Shown in pieces: positions 48,083 to 58,987 of a stretch of DNA of 64,000 nt. Position 1 is the first letter of the stretch. Each line of letters begins with the position of its first letter. The stretch covers positions 11,537,001 through 11,601,000 of the forward strand of contig OY987272.1 of NCBI GenBank assembly GCA_963920665.1, read 5' to 3'. The notes beneath the pieces were generated by a model. The model searched no databases. It was not told where the DNA came from and saw only the letters and a list, made by a program, of their open reading frames with translations. The stretch is from Straminergon stramineum. Taxonomy: Eukaryota > Streptophyta > Bryopsida > Hypnales > Calliergonaceae. The position numbers were made by a program, and so were the translations under genes.

Positions 48083-49337
48083 CACTAGAAGAAAATGAGG
48101 GTTTTTGCAACTACAAAGAGGAATTGATTTTTGGGTTGCATTTGACATTTACAACTAGTGATAATTTGGAGACCAACAATTGTTGTGGACAAGTTGCATG
48201 TCAATTGTAGTTGCACAACAAAAAACGATCGTTTCTCATCCAACAATTTACTTGGAATTTCATTGATGAACTCTTTTGATGCAGTTGCTTATGTGGTATT
48301 GCTTATGTACAATTTGCTAGCCACTCATTTGTGACTAATGTATAACTTGTTTGCAAGTCATTTGTGACCTCATTCCAACTCATGTGTGACTCATTTGAGA
48401 TTGTCTTGTTTGTGACTCATTTGCTATTTGTTTGTGACTTATGTGTGACTTATATGCAACTTATTTGTGATTCATATGCAACTTGTTTGTGACTAGTTTG
48501 TAACTTGTAGAATTTGTAGATTTCTTAGAATTCTATTAAGAAAATTCATTACATAGAAGTATAACAACTTATAAGTCTTATATGCCCAATCTAATGGGAC
48601 TCTTGACAATTGATATGGGACTACAGATAATTATGAGACAATCAAAAAAGGACTATAGGAATGACTTGGAAATGACCACAAAACAACTAGGAAACAACTT
48701 GTTTGTAACTAGTGTTAGTGTAGTTGCATTCTAATCAAATTTTAGTGGTTTTGTAGCTGATTCTATGTCTTAATATAGTTGTAGTACAATCATTTGTATT
48801 TCTAATAGATTACAAGTCATTTTCTAGTTGTCCTCTAGTCATAGTGTAGTTGTTTTTTATTCACAGTGCAGTCTTTTTTAGTCATTTTCTAGTTGCAGTC
48901 TTGTTGAATTATACGCGTTTTGTAGTTGATTTGTAGTTGTCTTCCAATTCATCTCTAGTTGCATTGTAGTTATTTTGTAGTGTAACTCTTGTTGTTTTCT
49001 AGTTAAACTATAGTTCCTTTGTAGTTGAACTCTAGTTGTTTTCTAGTCAAGTTGTAGTCGAAATTAGATACTATGCAATTGGGGTGATGACAAAGTGGAC
49101 TCGATGAAACATAGAGTTGTTTGCATCAACAACTATGATGAATATTGGATGTAGAATACCTCACGTTAACTCTAAATGACTACTCTATTATAGTCCCATA
49201 ATCCTACACTTCATTCTACAACTACCTCATAACTACAACTACGTACCCTTCTAATTGGGTGCAAATAGAGAGGATTACAAACGCTTGATAGTTGTATAGG
49301 ACACTTCGTCACATGGTTGATAGGATTTCTTCTAGTG
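48083..49337. mobile_element. CACTA-type non-autonomous element, copy A (TSD AAC)
   Basis: 1255 bp. Starts CACTAGAAGAAAATGAGGG and ends GGATTTCTTCTAGTG; flanked by AAC at 48080-48082 and 49338-49340. The left half holds many TTTGTGACT/CTTGTTTG-like repeats (48330-48510), and the right half holds TTTTCTAGTTG/TTTGTAGTTG repeats (48810-49060). These resemble the subterminal transposase-binding arrays of EnSpm elements. No transposase. It is present in both segmental copies, so it predates the duplication. Confidence 0.9.
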
Positions 49338-49521
49338 AACCTTGTTGAACTTTTCTTTTCCAAAAATGTGAAAATTGAGCTAAAAAACAAATCTAGTACA
49401 TTCTTTTTCTACGATTCCTTGAAAAACGAGATGCTTCATAACTTTTACATCAATAATCCAAGTGGAATGAATCAAATCTCTCCATGTATATGAAAAAAGT
49501 GTATTAGAAACAAAGTTTTAA

Positions 49522-50445
49522 CCCCTAAAGGACCAAGGCCTTTTTTCTGAAAACACACTCAAAATTGCCATTTTTAGAGCAAAGAGTAAAAAAAATTGAA
49601 AATTTATTTTTCGCACATCTTACCAGAATATCTTACACCTAACTAGTATGAGAATGTGTGGAAAAAATTTCAGAAATTTTGACCACATAGATTGCAAGAT
49701 ATCTGCATTTAAAATGAAGAAAACAAGTTTTTCCATACATTGCGGGAGTAGGTTATTTGACTTTGAACCTTCTTAACTTTATTTTTTTTGCAATACAAAG
49801 TTTTGAGCTTTAAATCTTTATGGTGGAGAATTGAGCTGAGAGTCTAGGAAAAAAAAGATAAGACAAAAAAATTTAATTTTTATTCTTTAAAAAATTGTTA
49901 AGTAGAAGTAGGTAGAAGGTAGAAGGAAAATCTAAATTATTAATATCTCTAAGATGGAATCAAATTGCACTAATCCCAATGGTGAGATTGTTCTAGAAAG
50001 CAAATGAAACCATGTGGACCTTTTTTGTTTGTTTAAATTGTAAAAATTGCATTAAAAAATGAATCCTACAAGTTATTTTTTCAAAAAGATGCTTTAATTG
50101 CCCCCAAAACAAGATTGTCTATAACTTTCTCATAACAAATCCGAATGGAATGAATCAAAGCTTTCCCTGTAGACAAAAATATAATCTATAAGGGAAAAAA
50201 AATAAAAAATAAAAAAATTCCAATTTTTGAAACCTTTTTTTGCTACCTCCCCTTCTCTGTTTTGAGCTTATTTGGGCATAACTTTTGTTCTCGGTCACCA
50301 ACTTAAAAAATATTTATATTCCCACGAAGCAAATCAATTTTTTTATCTTTATAAATTTTATTTTTAAATCAGGACAAAAATTTAGACTGTAGGTACCTGC
50401 CCAAAATCTCATTTGTCCCCCAAAGGGACAATGGTCCTTTAGGGG
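49522..50445. mobile_element. TTAA element, present only in copy A
   Basis: 924 bp. Starts CCCCTAAAGGACCAAGG and ends CAATGGTCCTTTAGGGG; TTAA at 49518-49521 and 50446-50449. The equivalent site in copy B (about 60390) is TTTTAAATTATT with a single TTAA, a perfect empty site. Related in sequence to the element at 46826. Confidence 0.95.
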
Positions 50446-50794
50446 TTAAATTATTTTTTGAAAGATGCCACATTTAACTACTTTTGGACTATTCAATGAA
50501 TTCTAAACAAAACATTTGAAGATCAATGGATAGTTATCTCTCAATATTTGTATAGATCTCCTGATGTTTTGCATCATCTCTTGATGACTTTTTTTCAATT
50601 TATTGTAGACTTTTGAAGGTTGAGATTCATAAATTTCTTTTGTACTAATGGTAGAAGGAATCATGCTACTCAATTATAAAAACTCAACCAACTTCAATCC
50701 TTGCATTAGTTGATAACTTAGTTCCTCATGGTCATGTAGAGAGACATAATACCTTCCCAGTGGAGGAGAACCCTTGCTTGGTTATCCTTTAAGT

Positions 50795-52127
50795 ACTCTA
50801 ACGTCTATATCCTATCCAATGAATGGAGCTCTTGTAGGTGTTGTTTAGTCCAGCTAACTTCTCATTCTTCCAATTTCATATTTGAATCTTGAAAAGACAA
50901 CCCTCCTTAATGGCCAATTTCATGAAATTGTAGTAAATCGTATTTTCGTACAAAGTTGCAAACAAAAATGTGCAAAATTCAAAAAAGGATTGAGGCATTG
51001 AAGGGTATTACAATACTATGGAGTCCAAAGGCTAGTAAAAAATCATGGGAATTTGTGCCATGTATATCAGTGAAGGCAATAGTGTACCCCCGATGAATGT
51101 TAATAAGTTTATATCTATTGTCCCAAGGTCTAAAATCAACCTTAGCTCTAGTCCCAATGTAAAGTTTCATTGGTTTGGCACTAGTACAAAACTTTCTAAT
51201 TGTACTTGTGGGTAAGTAAAAAATCAACATCAACCAAAACCCATCACATCTATACTCTTTGCCTAAAAATGAAGACATTAATTTTGAAGGTGTACAAGGT
51301 TTAAACATTTAGATCTTTTAGTTAATTTCTAGTGCAGTTATGACTAGCACTTCAAAAATTTACAATTTATTCTTACATTGTCCAAATAATGCATTGAAAA
51401 TTGTGAGGGAATTCCTTTTCAGTTTTCATTTACATATTTGACTTGATAGAAACAAATCTTGCCATTCAATAGTAATTATGCTTAGTTGCAATTTGTGACA
51501 ATTAAAAGTGTCCATACCATTGTATGCTTTCATTAGATTGATTTTGAATGTGGTGTCTTGATTATGTTCCCAACACTAGAAAAATGCCATTTAATAACAA
51601 TTATGCTTAGTTGCAATTTGTGACATTTAAAAGTGCACACACCATTGTATGTATTCATCATATTGCTTTTGAATGTAGTGCCTTGATTACGTTCCTAACA
51701 CTAGAAAGTTACTTCTCTTTAAATTCTATTCCATTTGCTTTCTTCTAGTACCTTAGTGGTTGTGTAGATTGAATGTGTGGGAATTGAGGTTCCTTTGTAA
51801 AGAAGTTGTAGGGTTGTTTCAAATCCATTCTAAACGTGTTCAAAGAATGGTGAGGTTGTTTGGTGATTATGCCACTAATTTTAGAGGGCAATGATTTGGG
51901 TTCGAAGAGGATTGCAAACAAACCATCTCTTCTTTTTGTCAACAATACCATGCACTTTTGTTTTTTTGGAGTAGCATGTACATTCTAGATTCATACTAAA
52001 AAAATGTGATAGATCAAACAAACATAAGTTAAATCATTTCAAATGAAAAATTCTTGGTAGGGACCCTTGTATCATACCTGAAATCTTGTGTGGTGCAATG
52101 ACTGCAAATGGCAAAACAAAGGTTACC
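50795..52127. other. AT-rich intergenic DNA
   Basis: No supported gene. A minus-strand frame of 109 codons (51308-50979) has a less biased composition than its surroundings but no family I recognise. Two short direct repeats occur at about 51470-51560 and 51590-51690 (AATTATGCTTAGTTGCAATT, ACCATTGTATG, TTTTGAATGT, TGCCTTGATTACGTTCC or close variants), a roughly 120-bp tandem duplication. Confidence 0.5.
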
Positions 52128-52131
52128 TTAA

Positions 52132-52504
52132 CCCATAAACGCCAATGCGGACGTTTTTCGTCCGATGAATAACAAGAAAGTAATCTGTAGGAAGTAGGAA
52201 TGTAGTTTTTCATCCGGGTTTTTTTTAACACAATTGTTGAGACGTGCTGCATCTTGGAGGGCCAAAAATACTGTCATTCGGATGCATTCATAATTTTAGG
52301 GAGCATAGACATGGAAGACAGAACACGGAAATACCCGTGCACGGTGTTAGGTCGTAGGCTGCCCTCCTACAATTTTCATGAGGGCAACGAGAGTTCCCCT
52401 TTCTTTGGTACTGTTCATGAACGTGTTTCTCTCCCACGGTCAGTGCACAATGAACAGTACTCAGCCCGCCTTTTCCCCGCGGGGACCAGTCCGTCGTTTA
52501 GGGG
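52132..52504. mobile_element. TTAA element with higher GC
   Basis: 373 bp. Left CCCATAAACGCCAATGCGGAC-type end, right end the complement of CCCCTAAACGACGGAC; TTAA at 52128-52131 and 52505-52508. The interior includes a stem made of GGTACTGTTCAT (about 52407) and ATGAACAGTACT (about 52450). It lies about 0.8 kb upstream of the BTB gene. Confidence 0.8.
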
Positions 52505-52508
52505 TTAA

Positions 52509-53306
52509 AAGACTGGATAGCTGTATAGATAGAATCAAATGTACAGTTCGAGGCTATATTTTAATTGTTGGCAACACACTACTCAACCGTACAAACAGTC
52601 CAACTACAACCATTTTACCACCAAACTTGACAACCATTTGGACTGGAAGATGCCGTTCAAAGCTAAGCAAGGACAGTGCCGAGACACTGGGGCCGGGTTT
52701 CTAGAACAAATTCTACAGACAGATCCTAGTTTCTGCCTCGATAAGGACGTGTATTGTCAGGTAGTTGCAGATAGAAGTTTTGGTGTGTCCTGCAGCTAGA
52801 GCTGGGAGAATTTCACAAGCTCGTGATTTTATTAGAGAGGATTGTTCTTGAGAAGCTTGTCTTGAAGAATCGGTGAATTTGAGGCCAAGACCGGATTAGT
52901 CGTTGTAAGAGTTTCCTATTCTGTGGTTCTTTCAAAATCTGACCTTGCTTCATTCTAAGCTCAAGAATCTCGTCTCAAAGTACTAACCCATTGTAGAAAT
53001 TTCCAAACCCTGAGCCCAAATCGCCTCCATTCTTGATGCACAACTTCGACAGCCACGATGGTGTTGCGAGGTTCTAATAGAGGATGTCTTGACAGATTTT
53101 CTTAGACTTAATTTCAGTTCTCAGGAGAATTCCTTCGTTTGGAGACGAGCAAAGGACGGAATGATTAGAAGCAATATGTCCTAATAATAATTAACTGAGT
53201 CTATGTCTTGACTTTTTTCGACCGCATGACAGTAGTTTTCTAAGCATTTTGCATTGTTTTTGATTGACCAGATCGATCCCCTACTCTAGCCCCACTGGAC
53301 TTCAGC
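52509..53306 (+). promoter_or_regulatory. 5' region of the BTB gene
   Basis: Single-copy, moderate-GC DNA between a TTAA element and the BTB start codon; it presumably holds the promoter and leader. A pyrimidine-preceded CCAG near 53270 could be a leader-intron acceptor. The frames at 52539-52799 are not convincing. No clear TATA box could be chosen. Confidence 0.4.
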
Positions 53307-54695
53307 ATGGCCACCGAATTCAAGTGTGATTACTGCAACGCAGCCTTGGACAAGAACGCCACACTGGTGCACACAGAACGAAACCATGGCCTGTGGGACC
53401 TGAACTTCTCCATGTGTCCCGACTGCTTCAAGCACTTAAAGGTGATGCTGGAGAAGGCCAAGAGCCAGAAATCATGGACGGGGTGGACAGCCCTGGAGCG
53501 AGAAGTTGCCACTCTCAAGAAAGAAACGGAGGCGCTCAAGTCTGAGTTGCAATTCTTGAGACATGAGGATCCAATTTGTGACCAACTCCTGACTGCCGAC
53601 CCTCACAATGAGTTGGTGACAGTTGTCACAAAAGGGGGTGAGACAATGACGGCGCATCGCAGCATTCTGGTATGCAAACTACTCTGTTTCTGAAATCTTC
53701 TAGGAGCTCCAACAAGGCATTAAAGTTAAAATGTTCAAAGACATAAAAAATCCAGAGTAGTAGTAGGGTTTCGAACCTCGTGATTCCTGCGTTGTAATTT
53801 GAAGGCTTGTCACCAACTTAGCCGCAAAGCAAGTTTTCTTGTTCACAAAGTAATGAACCCTAGTGTTTCGGAACGCGATACTCTGAAATTGCCTGCAGGC
53901 CAATGCCGATTAAGTGCTTCAATTACTGAATCCCGACTTGCTCCTGTGCAGATCTCAAGATCGGACGTATTCAAGACGGTCCTCACATCCGACAAATTCA
54001 AGAAACAAACGCGCAAGCACAACGAATCCGGCACGATCAAGCTCGACCTCCCCACGCACCCGGCCAGTTTCCGCGCCTTCATCAAGTTCCTGTACACAGC
54101 CGAGCTGAAACCGGATATCCTCAAGAAACACGCCCCGGAGTTGATGGCGGCAGGAAACTCGTACAAAATCAAGATGCTGACGCGCAAGTGCGAGGACTAC
54201 ATCGTGAACAACATGGCAGCCGAGAATGCCATCAGCTACTTGACTGTGGGCGAGCAATGCAAGTCCCCGGCCATCACAGCGGCGGCAGTGAGGCAGATCC
54301 AGAGCAATCCCACGGCATTCGTGAACAGGGAGGATTTCCAAGCCTTGAAGAAGAACAATCCGGGTGCTCTCTCTGAGGCTTTCCAGTATATCATTCTCGA
54401 TCCCAATTCAGGGAAGAAGAAAGAGAAGAAAGAGAAGAAGCCGAAAGGCTCCGTCTCTGGCTCGGTCCCTGGTTCGGACCCCCTCATCAACTCTGGTCTT
54501 CCACGGGAACACCGGTATGAGGCCAACTCTAGGTCCCTGGGAACGTGCACATGCTCAGTGCACCCTTTTGCTCATTCAGCAGCGCCGGGGTATGAGTACC
54601 ATGGGGTGCATTTCCAAGCTGCCACTCCCATGCCCTCCACTGTGCACTATGTGGACCCTGCGAAAGTACCGGATAAATTGGGTGTGAAAAAATAG
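53307..54695 (+). CDS. BTB/POZ-domain protein with N-terminal CxxC pair, 2 exons, 368 aa
   Basis: Exons 53307-53669 (121 codons) and 53952-54695 (247 codons plus TAG), joined in phase 0 through a GT-AG intron. Residues 7-40 hold two CxxC pairs (C7, C10, C37, C40), a likely zinc-binding knuckle. A predicted coiled coil follows (about 60-88, LEREVATLKKETEALKSEL). The BTB/POZ domain spans about 97-205 (MTAHRSILISRSDVFKTVL, FRAFIKFLYTAEL), continuing into a helical BACK-like segment to about 270. A Lys/Glu run (KKKEKKEKKPK, about 275-285) could be a nuclear localisation signal, followed by a Ser/Gly/Pro- and His-rich tail. The order Cys motif, coiled coil, BTB matches a small plant BTB group (the Arabidopsis At4g08455 type), whose members are presumed CUL3-ligase adaptors. 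The tail beyond 275 looks extra relative to that group. The substrate is unknown. Confidence 0.88.
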
Positions 54696-54727
54696 AGTTA
54701 GAATTACTACTATTAGGCCAATTTTCA

Positions 54728-54733
54728 AATAAA
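54728..54733 (+). terminator. Polyadenylation signal of the BTB gene
   Basis: Canonical AATAAA 33 bp after the stop codon, in an A/T-rich 3' region. Confidence 0.6.
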
Positions 54734-54734
54734 A

Positions 54735-55655
54735 GATATTTTCGTAGAAGAGTTTTTGAAATTTCTTTGATTTTTCAAATTCTTGAGTTGAGGAAACTTG
54801 AGATTTTAGAGTGATATTGTTGTGTCTTTGAATAGTGCTTAGAGAGATTGAAAATCATTCATTAGAAGGTTTATTGCTTTACACCCATATTGTGTTGTGT
54901 GTAAAGTTGGAGACATTTCGTAGTGATTATTGAAGGTCATCTTGGGAACACCTCAAAAGATGCCTCTATGACTAATAGGGAGGGGGATGATTTTAGACAT
55001 GCAACACTGACAACAAGATGTGGAGTTACATAGAGAGTTCATACCCTTTTGGATGATAGTTACATTTATGAATACGTATTTGAAGCTTTGTCATTGTCAA
55101 AGAGATGTCTGTCATACAGATCGCACACCATGTATTCTAGAATGCTATGATGAATCCCTTTAACTTGCCCAAACCTCCACTTTCTTTGAACAAAATGAAT
55201 TACGCACTGGCAACACACAAACATAAGAAGAGGACGAGTTGGCCCCTTCAATTGTGCATAGGTCGGCTTGGTGCAGAGGAAGAGGATGAGCCTTCAATTG
55301 TGCCTGGGCGCAAACAAACCGACTTCAGAATCACCCCACTCAAGCATAATTGAAGGCAACATGCTGAGAGGTGTTTACAGGCTTAGACAACCAACATGAC
55401 AAACTACATTACACTGCAAATCCCTGTCAGTACTCATTTCTCTCTACTTGCAGCCAAGTTTTTACTTCCGGCACATGCTCTTTAGAATCTGTTAGCAAAT
55501 GACTTAGTCTCTAGATCGGAATTTGATTTTAGGCTCGGTTCCTCTGGAGAGGGGAGAACACTGCGCCAGCCAGAGATGTAACTTAGTGCAATGCCTAGGC
55601 GACACAAGCAAGTCCAAGCAGCAAGCTGATCCACAGGACCACAACCGAATGAAAA
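54735..55655. other. Intergenic DNA downstream of the BTB gene
   Basis: Moderately AT-rich, single-copy within the window. Frames of 61-73 codons (55147-55353, 55523-55738) have no recognisable domain. It contains a short repeated CCTTCAATTGTGC (55236 and 55291). Confidence 0.4.
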
Positions 55656-55659
55656 TTAG

Positions 55660-56211
55660 ATTAATGAATTTCTTTTGTACGGACGGTAGAAAGGATCCTA
55701 CTATGGTAGAACCACCCATTACCAACCCGATTCCATGAATAATATATAGATAATGGGAAATTCAACAGAGAGATGGTTGATATCTACTAACCATTAGTTT
55801 CTGGGTTTCCAACCATCTTCTAGCCATCACTGCTATGACACATGTGCTTCCTTTGGAGAGCCAAATTAGTCTTTAGATGAGTAGTGATGGAAGAATCTAT
55901 GTGTTGGAGATGGGTGCAAGACAACTTTTGGCTTCCAAAATTCATAACAATTTGATTTTCAGGAATAATTTGACAACATCGATCATTTCTATCTCTCTAC
56001 AAGGCAAAAAAAAATTAACATTGGGCTCTTCTACTCCAAATCATGCATATAATGCTTAAGTGGATGGCAATGGGTGGTTCTACTATCCTTGATTATGAAA
56101 ACTCAGCCAACTCCAATCCTTGCATTAATTGATAACTATGTCCCTCAAAGGCATGTAGAGAGGCATAATACCTTCCCATCATGGAAAGACCATTGCTCGG
56201 TTATCCTTTAA
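55660..56211. repeat. Displaced tail of segmental copy B
   Basis: Matches copy A at about 50630-50790 (AATTTCTTTTGTAC; CTTGCATTA-TTGATAACT; GTAGAGAGRCATAATACCTTCCC; GGTTATCCTTTAA). It lies before the rest of copy B instead of after it, and it is interrupted by the element at 55705-56083. Confidence 0.75.
55705..56083. mobile_element. Inverted-repeat element inside the displaced tail
   Basis: About 379 bp bounded by GTAGAACCACCCATT (55706-55720) and AATGGGTGGTTCTAC (56069-56083). The homologous place in copy A (about 50668-50672, CATGCTACTCAATTAT) lacks it. The flanking duplication may be TAT or CTAT. Confidence 0.7.
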
Positions 56212-56795
56212 CCCCTAAATGTCTAGAATCATCTCCAAAATTTATGATTTAAGAAAAATCATTGTAAAGTTCAATTTTGAAGCATATTTTGGAATTGGTA
56301 TACAAATAAATTTGTAGATTTTGATTTATAGATTCTATTTGTACAATTAGATTCACCAATGCTATGACCAATATTTTTTTATAAATTTTGAAAGAGAAAT
56401 TCCAAAAGTCCTTCAAAACTTGATTACAACCAAAATATTATCTTTTGTTGAGTAAAGTTTGTTGGAATGGATTTGAAATGAGGTTCTCTTCACATGGTGA
56501 TTTTTTGAAATTTTTGTGTTCTTCAAATCTATGACCTCATTTTGGCAAATCCAATTTTGAACTAAAGTCAATGCAATTTGACCACTTCACATACTTGCAC
56601 ATTTGTAATTTTAGAAAAATATGTATTCTAGTAATACCAACTCCAACCGTTAGATAGGACAATAACTTGACAAAGTATCTCCAAAAATTAGAATAACTTC
56701 CATCCGAGCAGTTAGGAGCTAGGATGAAACTCAAGTTACAATCTATTCATTGTCCAAATATTATGTACAATCTATTCACCATCCCAATAGTTTTT
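56212..56795. mobile_element. TTAA element, left end only
   Basis: CCCCTAAATGTCTAGAATC follows TTAA at 56208-56211. Copy A at the same place reads GGTTATCCTTTAAGTACTC without an insertion. No right end is found before the sequence switches to copy B at 56801, so the element is truncated or joined to B by rearrangement. Confidence 0.6.
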
Positions 56796-58210
56796 AGTGT
56801 GAGTGGTCAAGCTTTCACCTTCAAATTATCCCATACCCTTAAGTCTTGATGAAAAACAATGGATTTGATTATGAGAAAGAGTTCTCCACCTTTGGTTTTC
56901 ACTAAATGCCAATGAAGCACCTCCACTATTTTGCCATTATGAATTCCCGTGATGATAGATGGTGTAATAATGGATTGATATTTGACTTGAAATTTTCAAC
57001 ATTATTTGGCTTTAATTTCTTGTGATATTTGCTACAAGAGTCATTAATTTTCAAAGAAATTCAACTTTTTTTTTTAAATTATTTTTTTACAAATTTGCTA
57101 GTCATCTATGGTAGTATCTTTTCTTGAGTTCTCTAGAGTTTATTTGTATTTTTCAAGAACATGGTAGGTTGTATTTGCAACTTCATGTAAAACCAATATA
57201 TGTTATAATTTTTTTTAATTGTGAAAGTGTTTTTTTTTTAAATTGCTAAAGAAATCCCTAATACTTGCAACTTCCTATAGAACTAGTATATATTATAATT
57301 TTGTTTAATTGTAGAAGTCTTCTTTTCAAGGATGCAAAAGGAATCCCTAATATTTGCAACTTCCTACAAAACCAATATACATTATAATTTTGTTTAATTG
57401 TAGAAATTCTCTTTTTCAAGGATGCAAAAGGAATTCCTACTACAATGATAAATAACATTATGAACTAAGGAGATCAACTACTTAATTCAACTATTCAAGT
57501 AAACCAAAGATAAACATTTTTGAAAATAAAATACAAAGAAGAACTTCAAAGAATTATTTTATGTACCAAAAAAATTTGACTTGTAGAAGGATGTGGACCC
57601 TTCACCAATGTAGTTAGCCAAAATTATCAAATTCTAGATGAATGGGTTCATTCTTTGTTTCTATACCTATTCCTCTAAAAATCATTCATTGAACATTTTT
57701 GTTCTCCACAACATTTTAGGGTTGAGCCTTAGTAGGAGAGTTACCCTAGTTATTTCTTAGGATTTTAGACCTTGTTAGTCTATTTGATTTTGTTAATTGT
57801 TTACAACTTTTTAACCTTATTCAAGTGTCCTAAAAATACATTCAAAGATATATTGAAATCCTTTTTCAATCTTCTACAAGATACAATAGAAATGAAAATA
57901 TTTTGGTATCATGTTCAAATGTTTATTTGCAAGCTTTCAAGATAAGTTCATTGTCCATATCATGCATCACTTTGTTGAGTGAAGCAATGTATTTCATATT
58001 CTTAGAAACTCAATTTGAAGAATTTTATTTCTTGTATTGTATTGAATTATCAAGTACTTGATTTAGTGAAGAAATGATCTCAAGTACAAGACTCCCTTAT
58101 GGTCTTTAGTCTTCAATCTCTATAGAATATTGTTTATTAATTAGCATAGGGTCTCCAATTCACTATTGAGGACCCAAAAATACATGAATATATACCTTTG
58201 TGTGACCCAA

Positions 58211-58421
58211 CACTAGAAGCACTAGAAGAAATCAGCGTCAGGTTCAACAAATTCGACTTGATGCAAAATGCAGTTTTCTGCCCCAAAACGCAGAAACTGC
58301 GTTGCAGCCAACGCAGTTTCTGCGTTTTGGGGCAGAAAACTGCATTTTGCATCAAGTCGAATTTGTTGAACCTGACGTTGATTTCTTCTAGTGAAGAAAC
58401 TAGCGAAGATTTCTTCTAGTG
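58211..58421. mobile_element. CACTA micro-element (34 bp) with nested insertion, TSD CAA
   Basis: Outer ends CACTAGAAG (58211) and TTTCTTCTAGTG (58421), flanked by CAA at 58208-58210 and 58422-58424. Copy A has a single CAA at the same place (GACCCAAAGAAG). Subtracting the nested element and its 3-bp duplication leaves 34 bp: two 12-bp TIRs around a 10-bp core. Confidence 0.85.
58220..58393. mobile_element. CACTA hairpin MITE, near-perfect 174-bp palindrome (TSD AAG)
   Basis: Two 85-bp arms starting CACTAGAAGAAATC, differing at one base, separated by a 4-nt loop (CAGC). Flanked by AAG at 58217-58219 and 58394-58396. The arms include CTGCCCCAAAACGCAGAAAC. The near-perfect pairing suggests a young insertion, and a transcript would fold into a long dsRNA hairpin. 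Confidence 0.95.
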
Positions 58422-58987
58422 CAAAGAAATTAGAGCATCTTAGCTTTGGAGAGAATATACCTTTTCAGATACTAAATTGGGCTTTCAATTTAAACCCAAA
58501 AAGGCCAAGAAATTTTTTCATCAAAAGTACACAAAAATGCCATTTCTATTGCAAAGTACAAAAAACCTTGAAACTTGGTTTTTTTGCATATCTATCCATA
58601 GGATCTTATATATACTTGGTTAGTTCAAGTATATGTGGAAGAAATTTTAGAAACTTTGGCAATGTAGATTAGAAGATATTTTTGCTTAAAGTGAACAAAA
58701 TGGGATTATTTTGCACCTTGTTGAACTAGATTATAAGACTTTGAACCTTTTGAACTCCAAATTTCTACACTACACATGTTGATTTTGTAATTCTTTAAAT
58801 TGGAAAATTGAGTTGAGAGTTTACTAAAAGAGCTTCAAAAATCACATATTGAATTTTCATTCTTTAAAATATAGCTAAGTAAAAGTCAATACAAGATAGA
58901 ACAAAAATCTAAATTATTCATAGCTTTGAAATGGAATTGAAACACACTAATCCCAATAGTAAGACTATTATACTGAGTAAATTAAAC

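Larger units (their letters stand above)
45557..50790. repeat. Segmental duplication, copy A
   Basis: Nearly identical by eye to 56801-60567, in direct orientation. Blocks: 45557-46821 with 56801-58067; 47379-47516 with 58068-58210; 47517-49517 with 58425-60393; 50446-50620 with 60394-60567. The final part (about 50625-50790) matches 55660-56211 instead. Copy A contains the insertions at 46826 and 49522, which B lacks. Confidence 0.9.

Noticed and set aside
48330..48510. Regularly spaced short repeats resembling a CRISPR array
   Set aside because: The repeats are degenerate, with no uniform spacer length, and lie inside a CACTA element of a eukaryotic genome.
50979..51308. Minus-strand 109-codon frame, possibly a transposase remnant
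   Set aside because: Less biased than its neighbours, but no catalytic motif of piggyBac, CACTA or any other transposase could be seen.
53755..53785. GGTTTCGAACC-like sequence as a tRNA T-arm
   Set aside because: No acceptor, D-arm or anticodon stem around it; it lies in the BTB intron.
53843..54550. Antisense and alternative-frame ORFs of 104-128 codons in BTB exon 2
   Set aside because: Shadows of the GC-rich BTB coding exon; only the frame with BTB motifs is kept.
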